A stretch of DNA of 43,010 nucleotides from Agrobacterium arsenijevicii (GTDB lineage: Bacteria > Pseudomonadota > Alphaproteobacteria > Rhizobiales > Rhizobiaceae): positions 1 to 43,010 of the forward strand of contig JWIT01000041.1 of NCBI GenBank assembly GCA_000949895.1, read 5' to 3'. Position numbers and translations under genes: made by a program. The notes below the pieces were generated by a model, which was not told the DNA's origin, searched no databases, and was given only the letters and a program-made list of their open reading frames with translations. Position 1 is the first letter of the stretch. Each line of letters opens with the position of its first letter. This document shows positions 31,369 through 40,058 of the stretch, piece after piece.

Positions 31369-32097
31369 ATTGCCATATGGATTTATGATGCGGAGCTGCG
31401 TCGCGCGGACCGTTGCGGCGGTTGTCGTCAGGCAACCCAATTTGAGCCGAGCCGATTTGAGATACGAGCGTGTCGTATGCTCCGAGAGACCGAGAATGGT
31501 CGAAATGCCCTTGGCGTCGTTCCCGAGCGCTGCCCAGTAGAGGCACTCGATTTCGCGTTGACCGAGGAGCGGAACCGGGTCGTGATCACGGTATGCCTCA
31601 AAAACAGCCTTCTTGTGAATAAGATGTGCGAGCTCGATCCATTCGCCACGGTCCCTGGCCACGAGCCTACTCCATTCGTTGTCCATCGCTTTTGAGTTCA
31701 GCGAGAACAGGGCACGACGCGCTTTATCGACGATGGGAATTGAAAATCCGTTCACCCCCAGCCCGTGCTTCTCAGCGTCTTCCAGGAACGCATGAGCCGC
31801 GTCCGAAATCTCGACCTCGCTCCAGTCGAATGGCATTTGCCTTAGAAAGCCTTGCCGAACGATAGGGTCGACTTTGACGTAGCAGCTCAGCAGGTAGCGC
31901 GAGACCCATGCATCACTATAGGTCGTTCTAACAAAGGGAGTGTCGATAACGTCCGCGACTGTCTGGGCGAGATGATAGGTGACAAAATCGATCTGGTAGG
32001 CACTCTGGAAGATTTCGAGAGCCACGGCGACTGTCGGCGCAGCTTCGATTTCGGAAAAGGTGTTTCTTAAGTGCTGTGACTGGCTATCTACATCCAT
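31357..32097 (-). CDS. LuxR-family AHL receptor, CinR-like
   Basis: The 246-residue protein has an N-terminal autoinducer-binding domain with conserved W64, Y68, D77, P78 and W92 (DAWVSRYLL, VKVDPIV, FDWSEVE). The C-terminal GerE-type HTH is about residues 178-235 (LGQREIECLYWAALGNDAKG and LGLSEHTTRSYLKSARLKLG). It should bind the signal made by the adjacent synthase and regulate target promoters as a dimer. It lies upstream of the synthase on the same strand, 74 bases apart. Confidence 0.92.
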   Translation of the reverse strand: MDVDSQSQHLRNTFSEIEAAPTVAVALEIFQSAYQIDFVTYHLAQTVADVIDTPFVRTTYSDAWVSRYLLSCYVKVDPIVRQGFLRQMPFDWSEVEISDAAHAFLEDAEKHGLGVNGFSIPIVDKARRALFSLNSKAMDNEWSRLVARDRGEWIELAHLIHKKAVFEAYRDHDPVPLLGQREIECLYWAALGNDAKGISTILGLSEHTTRSYLKSARLKLGCLTTTAATVRATQLRIINPYGNTLI

Positions 32098-32210
32098 TCA
32101 CGACTCCATCAAACAAAGTTGGTCCGGGCACGCCATTCAATTGGATTGCGCAGATGGTGGAGACGGCGCTCTCGCAGACGGAGGATCGTGCAAAGGTGAT
32201 CTATAGTGCA

Positions 32211-32248
32211 ATGTTATGGTATAACATATCGCATAATCTATGTTATGG
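32211..32248. promoter_or_regulatory. Repeats upstream of luxR-like gene
   Basis: ATGTTAT-GGT-ATAACAT (32211-32227) is a 7-base-arm inverted repeat, and ATGTTATGG recurs at 32240-32248, 29 bases from the first copy. They lie about 115-150 bases upstream of the LuxR-type start, between it and an AraC-type gene. Direct repeats a few helical turns apart are typical AraC-family binding sites. Confidence 0.45.
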
Positions 32249-32327
32249 AACCTGATGCTCAGGAACGGCCAGCGATCCTTACGTCGAATAAGCACTTGCC
32301 ACTCTGCTGGCCGTGTCGCCGTGCCCT

Positions 32328-33314
32328 TCACGAAGGTCTATTCTTCTTGGTTTCGAGGGGCGAGCAACCAAAAGCGACTCGATACCTGCGGCTGAAATCA
32401 CCCAGATGAACAAATCCCCATCGGCGAGCGATAGTTGCCACGGAATTGTGCTCCTCCGACGACGAGAGAAGATCGCCATGTACCCGAGCAAGCCGGCGCT
32501 CGACGATCCATTGTATCGGCGTCGTCCCCAATTCCTTCCGGAAACTCAGTTGCAAGGAACGGACCCCCACGTGGACGACACTGGCAACCTCGGCGAGCGT
32601 CAGTCGGCGTTGTAGATTTGCATCTATATATTCGAGCGCACGTCGAACCTGCCACGAGAGTCTCTGCTCCGTGACCGCGTCCCGGCCAGTAAGGACGGGC
32701 CAAGCCGACAACAATTGATATATGAGTAATTCTTCGAGGAGTGGGGCGATCAAATCGCCATCATCCAGACCAGCAGACAAGCGGCCGTAGACAGTTTGGA
32801 AATTGTGCGCGAAAGCCCGCATTGGTGCGCTGACGACTTCAACGATTGGTTGAAGTTGTGGAAAATGTTTTGAGCCCTCTCCTTCAAGGGCTAAATGACA
32901 TGCAGCCAGCGCCGCCCGATCTATTGTGCCGGTAATTGCTTCGAAATCCGACGATGCCTCTTCGTTCACCATCTCCTCGAATCCGACAAACATCGCTCTT
33001 CCCGGCTGGCCGACGTGATCCTCGTTCTGGTTTCGCCGCACCAGCTTTCCGTTGTTGACAATTCTGATCGTCAGCTTATCGGCTGCATATTTCGGTGTGG
33101 AAATGAACCCATGCTTGGAACTGGTTTTCCAGAGACTTATTGCGCTGCCGTGGACTCCTTCAGCCGACAGCTGAAAAGGCGTCGAATTGACAGGACGAAA
33201 CGCGATCGTCAGGAAGTCGACGCTATTAAGCGCTTCGATGTCGTGCTTCCCGTCGACTTCAAATGAGAAAACGCTCGGTGGGCGGAGCCAATCTTGCCTA
33301 TTCCCGGGCGCCAT
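32328..33314 (-). CDS. AraC-family transcriptional regulator 1
   Basis: The 328-residue protein has an N-terminal beta-rich ligand/dimerisation region and a C-terminal AraC-type double HTH (about residues 220-320: VRRALEYIDANLQRRLTLAEVA, HVGVRSLQLSFRKELGTTPIQW, IARRWGFVHLGDFSRRYR). It is a close paralogue of the regulator at 35865. A purine-rich AGGGAAGGG precedes the ATG. It lies upstream of the LuxR-type gene on the same strand, so the quorum genes may be its target. Confidence 0.88.
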   Translation of the reverse strand: MAPGNRQDWLRPPSVFSFEVDGKHDIEALNSVDFLTIAFRPVNSTPFQLSAEGVHGSAISLWKTSSKHGFISTPKYAADKLTIRIVNNGKLVRRNQNEDHVGQPGRAMFVGFEEMVNEEASSDFEAITGTIDRAALAACHLALEGEGSKHFPQLQPIVEVVSAPMRAFAHNFQTVYGRLSAGLDDGDLIAPLLEELLIYQLLSAWPVLTGRDAVTEQRLSWQVRRALEYIDANLQRRLTLAEVASVVHVGVRSLQLSFRKELGTTPIQWIVERRLARVHGDLLSSSEEHNSVATIARRWGFVHLGDFSRRYRVAFGCSPLETKKNRPS

Positions 33315-33469
33315 TTACGACCCTTCCCTATCGATATGACAGGCGGCTCCGCGCTCATCGCATAGGCCCGATGACGAATTCGTCCAGTTGACGCCATAAT
33401 TCGAACGACCCAAGTCTGTCGCAATTAAAGCCATTTCGGTGATCGCTGGCGCAACCCCCTGATGCTTCG

Positions 33470-34023
33470 ACCGTAAAGGATAATTTGGAAGAAAATTGAC
33501 CAATTTTTTGCTCACCTTAAGGCGCTCCAGCGCATCCAACTGTTCGAACTGGTCCCTGGAACCCTCTTTGAAAAAATGGATTGTGCCCTTGCGTGCGCGT
33601 TTGGCATGACCGAGCGCGCTTCAATCAGTTGAAGAGCATCGCAGGCGTTACAGGGAGCAATTGCCGCCCCAAGAGTCACACCAATGCTAATGGCTTGGCC
33701 CAGAAGCTCAAGTGGCTGTCGCACGGCCTCGCCGACCATTTCTCCAACAGGTCTGACCGTCTGTTTCATGTTTGCACCTGGCAGGACATGACGAATGCTT
33801 CGTCCCAGGAGGCATAAACGTCCGTGACTTTTTCCAACTCCTCTCGCTGAACAGCGATCACTCCGGCGGCAAGGGTGCCCTGCCGCCGGAGTGCGTTCCA
33901 GTTTTGGTGGTCGGCCAAACACAGGACCGTGGCAATAGTCGTTAGGATAAGTCCGGCAACGATCGAGGCGATCAGGAAGATCACGCGACGTTGAAATTGT
34001 TTCTCGTTCGCCAGGATAGGCAT
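33470..34023 (-). pseudogene. Remnant of a membrane sensor with GGDEF domain
   Basis: Three frames in succession hold pieces of one gene. From 34023, one frame has a membrane helix (RVIFLIASIVAGLILTTIAT) and a CHASE4-like segment with YASWDEAF near its end. Another frame has the last strands of a GGDEF domain (QPLELLGQAISIGVTLGAAIAP). A third frame has the domain end, ARKGTIHFFKEGS. The catalytic GGDEF motif and most of the sensor are missing, so it is inactive. It once encoded a diguanylate cyclase; an intact one lies at 38092. Confidence 0.6.
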
Positions 34024-34142
34024 TGGGACTATACACAATTTTGAACGCCGAACTAGCAAGGGATACAAACACGATAACTGCTAGGCGGGCCTCACGCTCC
34101 ACGTTGGCTGGGAGTGCCCGCTCGACCGACGCCTTTGGGACA

Positions 34143-34439
34143 CTACTCCTCCCCGGCGTCAAGCGCGGCCAGAATCTGCAACATTCTTGCAACGCGACCA
34201 TCGTTTGAAAAATAGAAGATTGTCTGCGCGTCGCGCCTGGTTGAAACCAAACCGTGTCGGCGGAGCTTGCTGAGGTGTTGTGAAAGCGCTGATTGGCTGA
34301 TCCCCACTGCTTCGGCAAGAGCGCCGACGGATAGTTCCGATTGCTGCAGCAGCGTGAGGACGTGCAGGCGCTTTTCATTCGCCAACGCCGTAAACAGGGC
34401 AGCATAATCAGCAAAATTGGGAATATCGTCCTTACACAT
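34143..34439 (-). CDS. ArsR-family regulator, NolR-like
   Basis: The 98-residue protein is a winged-helix ArsR-type repressor: FTALANEKRLHVLTLL, then ELSVGALAEAVGISQSALSQ and HLSKLRRHGLVSTRRDAQTI, with FYFSND for the wing. The metal-binding E-L-C-V-C-D is replaced by ELSVGAL, so it is not a classical metal sensor. The SALSQHLSKLR and VSTRRDAQTI stretch is recalled from rhizobial NolR, a nodulation and growth regulator. GGAGAAG precedes the ATG. It follows the PAS-PAS gene on the same strand. Confidence 0.85.
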   Translation of the reverse strand: MCKDDIPNFADYAALFTALANEKRLHVLTLLQQSELSVGALAEAVGISQSALSQHLSKLRRHGLVSTRRDAQTIFYFSNDGRVARMLQILAALDAGEE

Positions 34440-34491
34440 GTTCTTCTCCGATGTGCAATCCAGTCCAAACTGAGTTACTGTCGCCGTCGGG

Positions 34492-35283
34492 TCAGAGTTC
34501 TTCCCAACTACCCTGCTTCAGAGCCAAAGCGGTTCGACCGCGCGTGACGCGGGCGGTCACGTCACTTGCGAATTTGACGACTTTGAAGACCCGACCGTTC
34601 GAGTCGAAAATGGGATTGTAGGACGCCCGGACATAGACCTCCTTGCCCCCTCGCCCCATCCGCAGGAATTCTTCTGCGATGAATTCACCGCCGCGAAGCC
34701 TTTCCCAAAACCGCGGGCAGTCGTCGGCGCGAGCGTAGTCGGCGTCACAGAACATCGAGTGATGGCGTCCTTGGCTTTCCCTTTGGCTATATCCAAGCGC
34801 GGACAGGAAATTCTCATTTGCCGTCAGAATCTCGCCTTTAGTAGTGAATTCGATGACGGCCTGGGATCGCGACAGGGCTGCGAGCTTTCCGGCATCTTCG
34901 GCCGCGCGCACTTTTATCGCGGCAATGTCGGTCGCGAACTTAACGTCCTTGTAAGGCTTTCCGCAGCGGATGACTGGATTGTAGGAGGCCTCGATCAAGA
35001 CTTCCTTGCCGCCCTTGCCGACGTGTTTGTATTGTCGCTGATCGAATTCACGGCGGTTGAGGCGTGCCCAGAACTCGCGATAATCAGACGTGCCGACCTC
35101 GTTCGGATCGACCGAAAGCCGGTGGTGCTGGCCAAGGATTTCGACTCGCTGATAGCCAAGCGTTCGAGAGAAGTTTTCGTTTGCCGTGAGGATTTTGCCG
35201 TTCGTGTCGAATTGGAGAATGGATTGCGACTTACCTAGCGCGGTCAAAATACTCGCAGAATCAGGCTGATAACCTGGCGCCAT
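34492..35283 (-). CDS. Tandem PAS protein without output domain
   Basis: The 263-residue protein has two similar PAS domains (about residues 12-125 and 135-245), each with the pattern FDTNGKILTANENFSRTLGY or FTTKGEILTANENFLSALGY and the Y-N-P strand before the C-terminal V-K-F-A-(T/S)-D. The linker resembles that of PAS-containing methyl-accepting chemotaxis proteins, but the frame ends right after the second PAS with GSWEEL. The signalling domain is therefore missing or was lost. No transmembrane segment is present. It may be a truncated chemoreceptor or a sensor subunit. Confidence 0.85.
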   Translation of the reverse strand: MAPGYQPDSASILTALGKSQSILQFDTNGKILTANENFSRTLGYQRVEILGQHHRLSVDPNEVGTSDYREFWARLNRREFDQRQYKHVGKGGKEVLIEASYNPVIRCGKPYKDVKFATDIAAIKVRAAEDAGKLAALSRSQAVIEFTTKGEILTANENFLSALGYSQRESQGRHHSMFCDADYARADDCPRFWERLRGGEFIAEEFLRMGRGGKEVYVRASYNPIFDSNGRVFKVVKFASDVTARVTRGRTALALKQGSWEEL

Positions 35284-35864
35284 TGCACATCCCTTCCAAG
35301 CGGATTGCCGAATACACTTTTATGTATTAGATCGTATGTAGTTATAGCAACCTCTCCGCATTATTTTCCACATGCTTTACAAAGTAGTTAACGCCAGTAT
35401 GAATCGCAAAATTTACGTAATTCCGATAGTTTATTCGTATTTATTACATTGGATATATTTGCAGACTTGCACTGAGCGGCGCCGCAGATCCCGTAAATTT
35501 CGTCGCGAGCGCCAATTCCTCCAGTTCCGCTTGGCATTTTCTGGGGCGGAATCTGTCGTCCGGCGCGAGCTGGTGTCCTTCAGTCTTACGTCGGTGGGTG
35601 CGAAGAGCTTGATCGAACTGAGTTGCGCCAAATTCGTCCTGCCCAAGCGGTTCGTGAAGGCAACGAATCTTCGGTCGGGTACTTCTCAATGGTGAATTGC
35701 AAGTTCATGATGTCATCGGTCATCATTTCGGCCATCAGTTTGGATGCGCCTGAACAAATAACTCGATTGCATCAACTGGCAATGACGCAGTTATAAAATG
35801 GACTTGGCCTTTGGCGAGAAAGCAACGGCTGCGCGCTTCTCCATGCGATATACGGACACGAGCG
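35284..35864. other. AT-rich intergenic region
   Basis: The first 180 bases are clearly AT-rich and probably hold the divergent promoters of the PAS gene and the AraC gene. The rest has short frames only, including a 49-residue minus-strand one (start about 35735, MAEMMTDDIMNLQFTIEKYP) that is broken by a stop and could be eroded. No recognised gene. Confidence 0.5.
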
Positions 35865-36866
35865 ATGAACACAACGGAAAATCAAACTGAAACTAATTGG
35901 GTCCAACCGCCGCGCAGTTTTTCGTTGCTCTCAAACGAGAGCAGGACAATCGAGGCATTGAACGATGTGAACTTTTTGACAGTTGCGTTTCAGCCTATCG
36001 TCAGCAGCCGCTTTCATCTCGATACAAATGGCGTCCATGGAAAGGCGATTACGCTATGGCAAACCAATGCGTTGCATGGTTTCGTTTCAACGCCGAAATA
36101 CGCGCTTGATAAAATCACTATCCGCTTCGTAACAAAGGGCTCGATAGTCAGACATAATCAGTCTGAAGACTATATGGGGTATCCTGGAAAGGCGATGTTC
36201 GTTGCTTTCGACGAAATGATTAATGAGCGGGCATCGCCTGAGTTTCTTTCATTCGCCGGGACGGTAAATCGATCGGCGCTCAATACTTGTCATATTGCTT
36301 TGGAAGGTGATGACACGGAACCTCTCCCTCAATTTCTACCCGTGGTGGATATTGAAAGCGCGCCCATGCGCGCATTTAGGCACAATTTCAAGCTGGTATA
36401 CCGCGGCTTGCAGGCAGGCCTGGGTGACGGCGACCTGACCTATCCGTTGCTCGAGGAAATGGTCATCTACCAGTTTCTAACCGCCTGGCCGCGGTTTGGG
36501 CAACAGGATGCAAAGATAGTGGCCCCCAGCCCGTCCTGGCATGTGCGGCGGGCTCTGGACTATATTGATGCCAATCTGCAGCGAAAGGTTACCCTTGCGG
36601 AGATCGCGAGCGCTGCGCACGTCGGCATTCGCTCATTGCAGTTGAGTTTCCGGAAGGAACTCGGAAAAACGCCACTCCAGTGGATTCTGGAGCGTCGCCT
36701 GGCTGGAGCTCATAGGGAACTTACGTCCCCCTCCGCGCACGGTCGCTCAGTGGCCGCAATTGCTCGATCCTGGGGGTTCGCTCACATGGGCGATTTTGCC
36801 CGCCGATATCGGGAGCGCTATGGATCAAGCCCGTTGGAAAGCAGAAACCACAGACCTTCATCATGA
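35865..36866 (+). CDS. AraC-family transcriptional regulator 2
   Basis: The 333-residue protein matches the regulator at 32328-33314 along its whole length, for example TIEALNDVNFLTVAF, GKAITLWQT, FVSTPKYALDKITI, and the C-terminal HTH HVGIRSLQLSFRKELGKTPLQW and IARSWGFAHMGDFARRYR. I chose the ATG at 35865; an upstream ATG at 35811 adds 18 residues unlike the paralogue. The pair probably arose by duplication and may act on related targets. It stands alone, with noncoding DNA on both sides. Confidence 0.87.
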   Translation: MNTTENQTETNWVQPPRSFSLLSNESRTIEALNDVNFLTVAFQPIVSSRFHLDTNGVHGKAITLWQTNALHGFVSTPKYALDKITIRFVTKGSIVRHNQSEDYMGYPGKAMFVAFDEMINERASPEFLSFAGTVNRSALNTCHIALEGDDTEPLPQFLPVVDIESAPMRAFRHNFKLVYRGLQAGLGDGDLTYPLLEEMVIYQFLTAWPRFGQQDAKIVAPSPSWHVRRALDYIDANLQRKVTLAEIASAAHVGIRSLQLSFRKELGKTPLQWILERRLAGAHRELTSPSAHGRSVAAIARSWGFAHMGDFARRYRERYGSSPLESRNHRPSS

Positions 36867-37240
36867 AGGAAATGGGGATGCCGTGTGAAAGGAATAACTA
36901 ACTTCGGCTGGCGTTGGGCCGTGCTCGAGACGTAAGCATCACCACGATCCTAACTCGCTCATGGCCGGCGATAACGGCCGCGTCAATCAAAATGGCAGGC
37001 GTTATTCGCTTTCGACCAGATGCATAGGAGTCGCGCAGGAGATTATGGTGGCACAAGAAGGGATCCAATGGCCGGCCAATTGTCATCCTCACCGCCGTTT
37101 CAAATTGGGTGACAGCTCATCGCCATGGCAGCCACACCACAGGCCGATGATTTCAGACGGTCTATCCGGGCTCAATTCGCCATGGGCCATTTGTAACCCG
37201 ATAGCGCGGCCATGAGGGACATTCCCCCTGGACATGGAAA
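36867..37240. other. Intergenic region between convergent genes
   Basis: No gene, clear terminator or repeat is visible in these 374 bases between the AraC gene and the OmpW-type gene, which converge here. Short frames on both strands lack ribosome binding sites and family signatures. Confidence 0.5.
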
Positions 37241-37948
37241 TTAGAACCGGTAGCCGACGCCGAAGCCTGCCGAGATCGTCTCCAAGCTGGTCCGTGCACT
37301 TATTCCCTGGTTCTGGATCGTCTGGGTTGGTGTGAAGACTTGCTTGAGTTCGAAGTTTGCGAACCATTTGTCATCGATCTGGTAGTCGACACCGGCCTTG
37401 ATCAGCGGCGCATATGAGTTCGAGACGCTAAAATCCTGGACATAGCCACCGGCCGGCTTCTCGCCAAAGTACCATGTAGCGACCATCCCGGCACCAATGT
37501 AAGGCTTAAAGCGCCCCTCCATCGCTGGATGATACTGAACGGTAAGCGACAGGGGCAGGGTCCAGACAGTGCCGACGTCCAGATCACCGTAAAGCGTGTC
37601 CACGACCTTGATTTTGGTGTTTAGAACACCCGTCTGACCTGTGACAGACCAATGCTCACTCAGGAAGACGCTCACGTCGAGATCCGGCAAGATCATAGAT
37701 GGCACGTTCACATGTCCGCCGATCAAGTCGACAGTCGATTGTTGGTTATACGGAATTAGGCCGCTTATCCTCCCGCGGATCATCACATCACCGGCCTGGA
37801 AGCCACGCGAGATGCTTACATCGTCGGCCAGTGATGCCCTAGCGTCGCAGATGAGGAAAACGATGCTGGCGACCACCAAAGGCGAAGCCAATATCGGTCC
37901 CAAACGGCGGCAGCGAATTTGCCGGTCGAGAACAGTATTGTGAGACAT
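37241..37948 (-). CDS. OmpW-family outer-membrane protein
   Basis: The 235-residue protein has a long signal peptide (hydrophobic core LASPLVVASIVFLICDARA) and an eight-stranded barrel pattern typical of OmpW: DVMIRGRISGLIP, LSEHWSVTGQTGVL, DVGTVWTLPLSLTVQYHP, KPYIGAGMVATWYF, APLIKAGVDYQIDDKWFAN, and the terminal phenylalanine GFGVGYRF. The internal ATG at 37948 is preferred, with GGAA upstream; the frame opens at 37960. OmpW proteins form small hydrophobic channels. It is divergent from the diguanylate cyclase gene. Confidence 0.88.
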   Translation of the reverse strand: MSHNTVLDRQIRCRRLGPILASPLVVASIVFLICDARASLADDVSISRGFQAGDVMIRGRISGLIPYNQQSTVDLIGGHVNVPSMILPDLDVSVFLSEHWSVTGQTGVLNTKIKVVDTLYGDLDVGTVWTLPLSLTVQYHPAMEGRFKPYIGAGMVATWYFGEKPAGGYVQDFSVSNSYAPLIKAGVDYQIDDKWFANFELKQVFTPTQTIQNQGISARTSLETISAGFGVGYRF

Positions 37949-38091
37949 TCGAGGTTCCACTGTGAGGATCTGTAAATCATCCCCACAAGCGGTTTATTAA
38001 GCTTTAACAAGTATAAGTTGTTGCAGAATTTCGCTCGAATAAGGTCCCCACTCTGACGCTCCGCGCGCCAGTGGGTCTCAAGAGGCCTACA

Positions 38092-39330
38092 GTGATAGAT
38101 ATTCACACTCTGCTTTTTGCCAGCTTTACCGCTCGAACCGGGTTCATCCTGATTTTTCTGATCGCGAGTTTCAGGACAGAGGCGGGCGTAGCATTCCGCT
38201 TTTGGACCGCAAGCATTTTCGGGTCGGCCATCGGTGTCCTGCTGATCTATAGCGACCCCCACTATCCCTATTTCCCTGCAGCACGAGGCACCCTGATCTA
38301 CATCATCCTCGGTCTCAGCGTCTCATGTGTATGGGCAGGTGGTCTGGCATTCTTTGGGCGCAAGATCAATAAAGCTAGCTTTGCTGTTATGGGGGGCCTT
38401 CCAGGAATCATTTATGGGGGTGGCCGAAGCATGGGCGTGCTACCTGATTTGGCTATTCTACTGACCATCATAACGCTAATTGCTTCAACGGCGGTGTGCG
38501 CCCGCACTTTCCTTGTTCGCAAGCGACCGCGCTATTTGCCGTCACAGTTGCTGGTAGGTGTGGCACTCTCGCTTTATTCCGTCGCGCTTGTCTTCTCCGC
38601 TATCCTGATCGTGTTGAGGCTGACTGTTCCTGGCTCGGTCCCTGGCCCAGGGAGTGAGGCATCGGATATCTCCCTGGCGCTGTTCATCGATCAGTTGACA
38701 AGTGTCCTTGTGTATGTCGGTCTCGTCGCGATGTCTCTTGAAGATGTCCAGGTCCGCATGATGGAGCTGGCGACCACGGATTCTCTGACAGGCCTTGCAA
38801 ACCGCCGGGGCCTACAGGAGCGGACGTCGGCTGTGATTGGCGCCTGCCATCGCGCAAAGCGTCCGACCTCCGTGATGATCGCGGACCTCGATCATTTCAA
38901 GTCGATCAACGACCAGTACGGTCACGACGGTGGCGATGTGGTTTTGAAGGAATTTGCCAGACGCCTTGCCTCGCACAGCCGGCGTAATCAGGATGTGGTT
39001 GGTCGGTGGGGTGGCGAGGAGTTTCTGGTTCTGCTGAATGATATGACGCAGCCAGAGGCGGTGGCTTTCGCAGACCTAATCTGTCGTCGTGTATCGGAGG
39101 AACCCTTCGATCTTGGGGAGCAGAAGATCACTGTGACGGTCAGTATTGGCGTTGCCGGCATGGACAAACATGCCTCGGGCTTCGAACACGCAATCAGGGC
39201 CGCAGACGAGGCGCTCTACGAAGCAAAAAGAAGCGGCCGCAATCGCGTTTGCGGCGCAGTCACTACCGCTGCGTCTGCTATCGCGCAGGAGATGACCCCT
39301 TACACGACGCACCGTCGCGCGACGGCTTGA
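38092..39330 (+). CDS. Membrane diguanylate cyclase (GGDEF)
   Basis: The 412-residue protein has six or seven membrane helices in its first 220 residues and a GGDEF domain (about 230-395) with LATTDSLTGLANRRG, ADLDHFKSINDQYGHDGGD and the active-site GGEEF at about residue 307. An RNQD inhibitory I-site precedes it by five residues, so it should make cyclic di-GMP and be product-inhibited. I chose the GTG at 38092 for its GAGG site; another in-frame GTG lies at 38071. It is divergent from the OmpW-type gene. Confidence 0.92.
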   Translation: MIDIHTLLFASFTARTGFILIFLIASFRTEAGVAFRFWTASIFGSAIGVLLIYSDPHYPYFPAARGTLIYIILGLSVSCVWAGGLAFFGRKINKASFAVMGGLPGIIYGGGRSMGVLPDLAILLTIITLIASTAVCARTFLVRKRPRYLPSQLLVGVALSLYSVALVFSAILIVLRLTVPGSVPGPGSEASDISLALFIDQLTSVLVYVGLVAMSLEDVQVRMMELATTDSLTGLANRRGLQERTSAVIGACHRAKRPTSVMIADLDHFKSINDQYGHDGGDVVLKEFARRLASHSRRNQDVVGRWGGEEFLVLLNDMTQPEAVAFADLICRRVSEEPFDLGEQKITVTVSIGVAGMDKHASGFEHAIRAADEALYEAKRSGRNRVCGAVTTAASAIAQEMTPYTTHRRATA

Positions 39331-40058
39331 TTGCACCGGTGTCAGAATTTCCTGCAATTTTCTGGATCGTTGCGTATTTCGAATACGTAGCCTGCGCTTT
39401 CGCGGCAACTCTTCACGACTATGGCGGGGCTTGAGCCCGATCGCGGCCGACATTGCCTTTGGCAGATCAAAACGCGTCGTTTCAGCACGTTCTTCCGACA
39501 AGAAACAAGACTAGTCGCCAGGTGCATTCTTGGCACGTGCGGCGTCCATTGGTGCTTTACTCATCTGGCATGCAAAGTTCGGGAGCAGCGCGGTTCTATC
39601 GGGATCAGAACAAGACATCACACCAGCACTCCTGAAGAGAGGTCGCGGAGCGCGATCGACGACTTGGCAATTATCAAGCACAACGGCCGCATTCCGTTCC
39701 GCATTATCGAAAATCCGAAACCTCTGAAATGATTGCGAAATTATTTTCAAGAAGTTCGGAATGAAGGACGTGCAGCCCGTAAAAATCAATCTATTGTTTA
39801 CGATTGTCGCGAAATCTCAACGCGAGCGAAGCGGCCGCTGTCGACTGATGGATCCGCAAAGGTTCGAAAAAACGACGGAGCCGATCATGGCCTGAAATCG
39901 CCTCGCCGACGCAGCCACGACTACAGTCCTCGCCCGTTCAGTAGACTGCTTAGGTGTGACACATGCCATAACTTGCCTGACGTCACCGATTTCATCACTC
40001 GCAGGGCTCTCGATTTTTATCGGAGAAATGGGCCTGCTTTTCGCACAAGGGAACCACC
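39331..40058. other. Noncoding stretch before chemoreceptor gene
   Basis: In these 728 bases I found no supported gene. Short frames on both strands (for example plus-strand ends with HNGRIPFRIIENPKPLK) could be eroded coding sequence but match no family. The last 100 bases should contain the chemoreceptor promoter; its ribosome binding site is AAGGGAACC. Confidence 0.5.

Noticed and set aside
33512..34468. 318-residue minus-strand frame
   Set aside because: It is mostly a shadow of the ArsR gene; only its end carries GGDEF-like sequence, which is explained by the decayed sensor gene.
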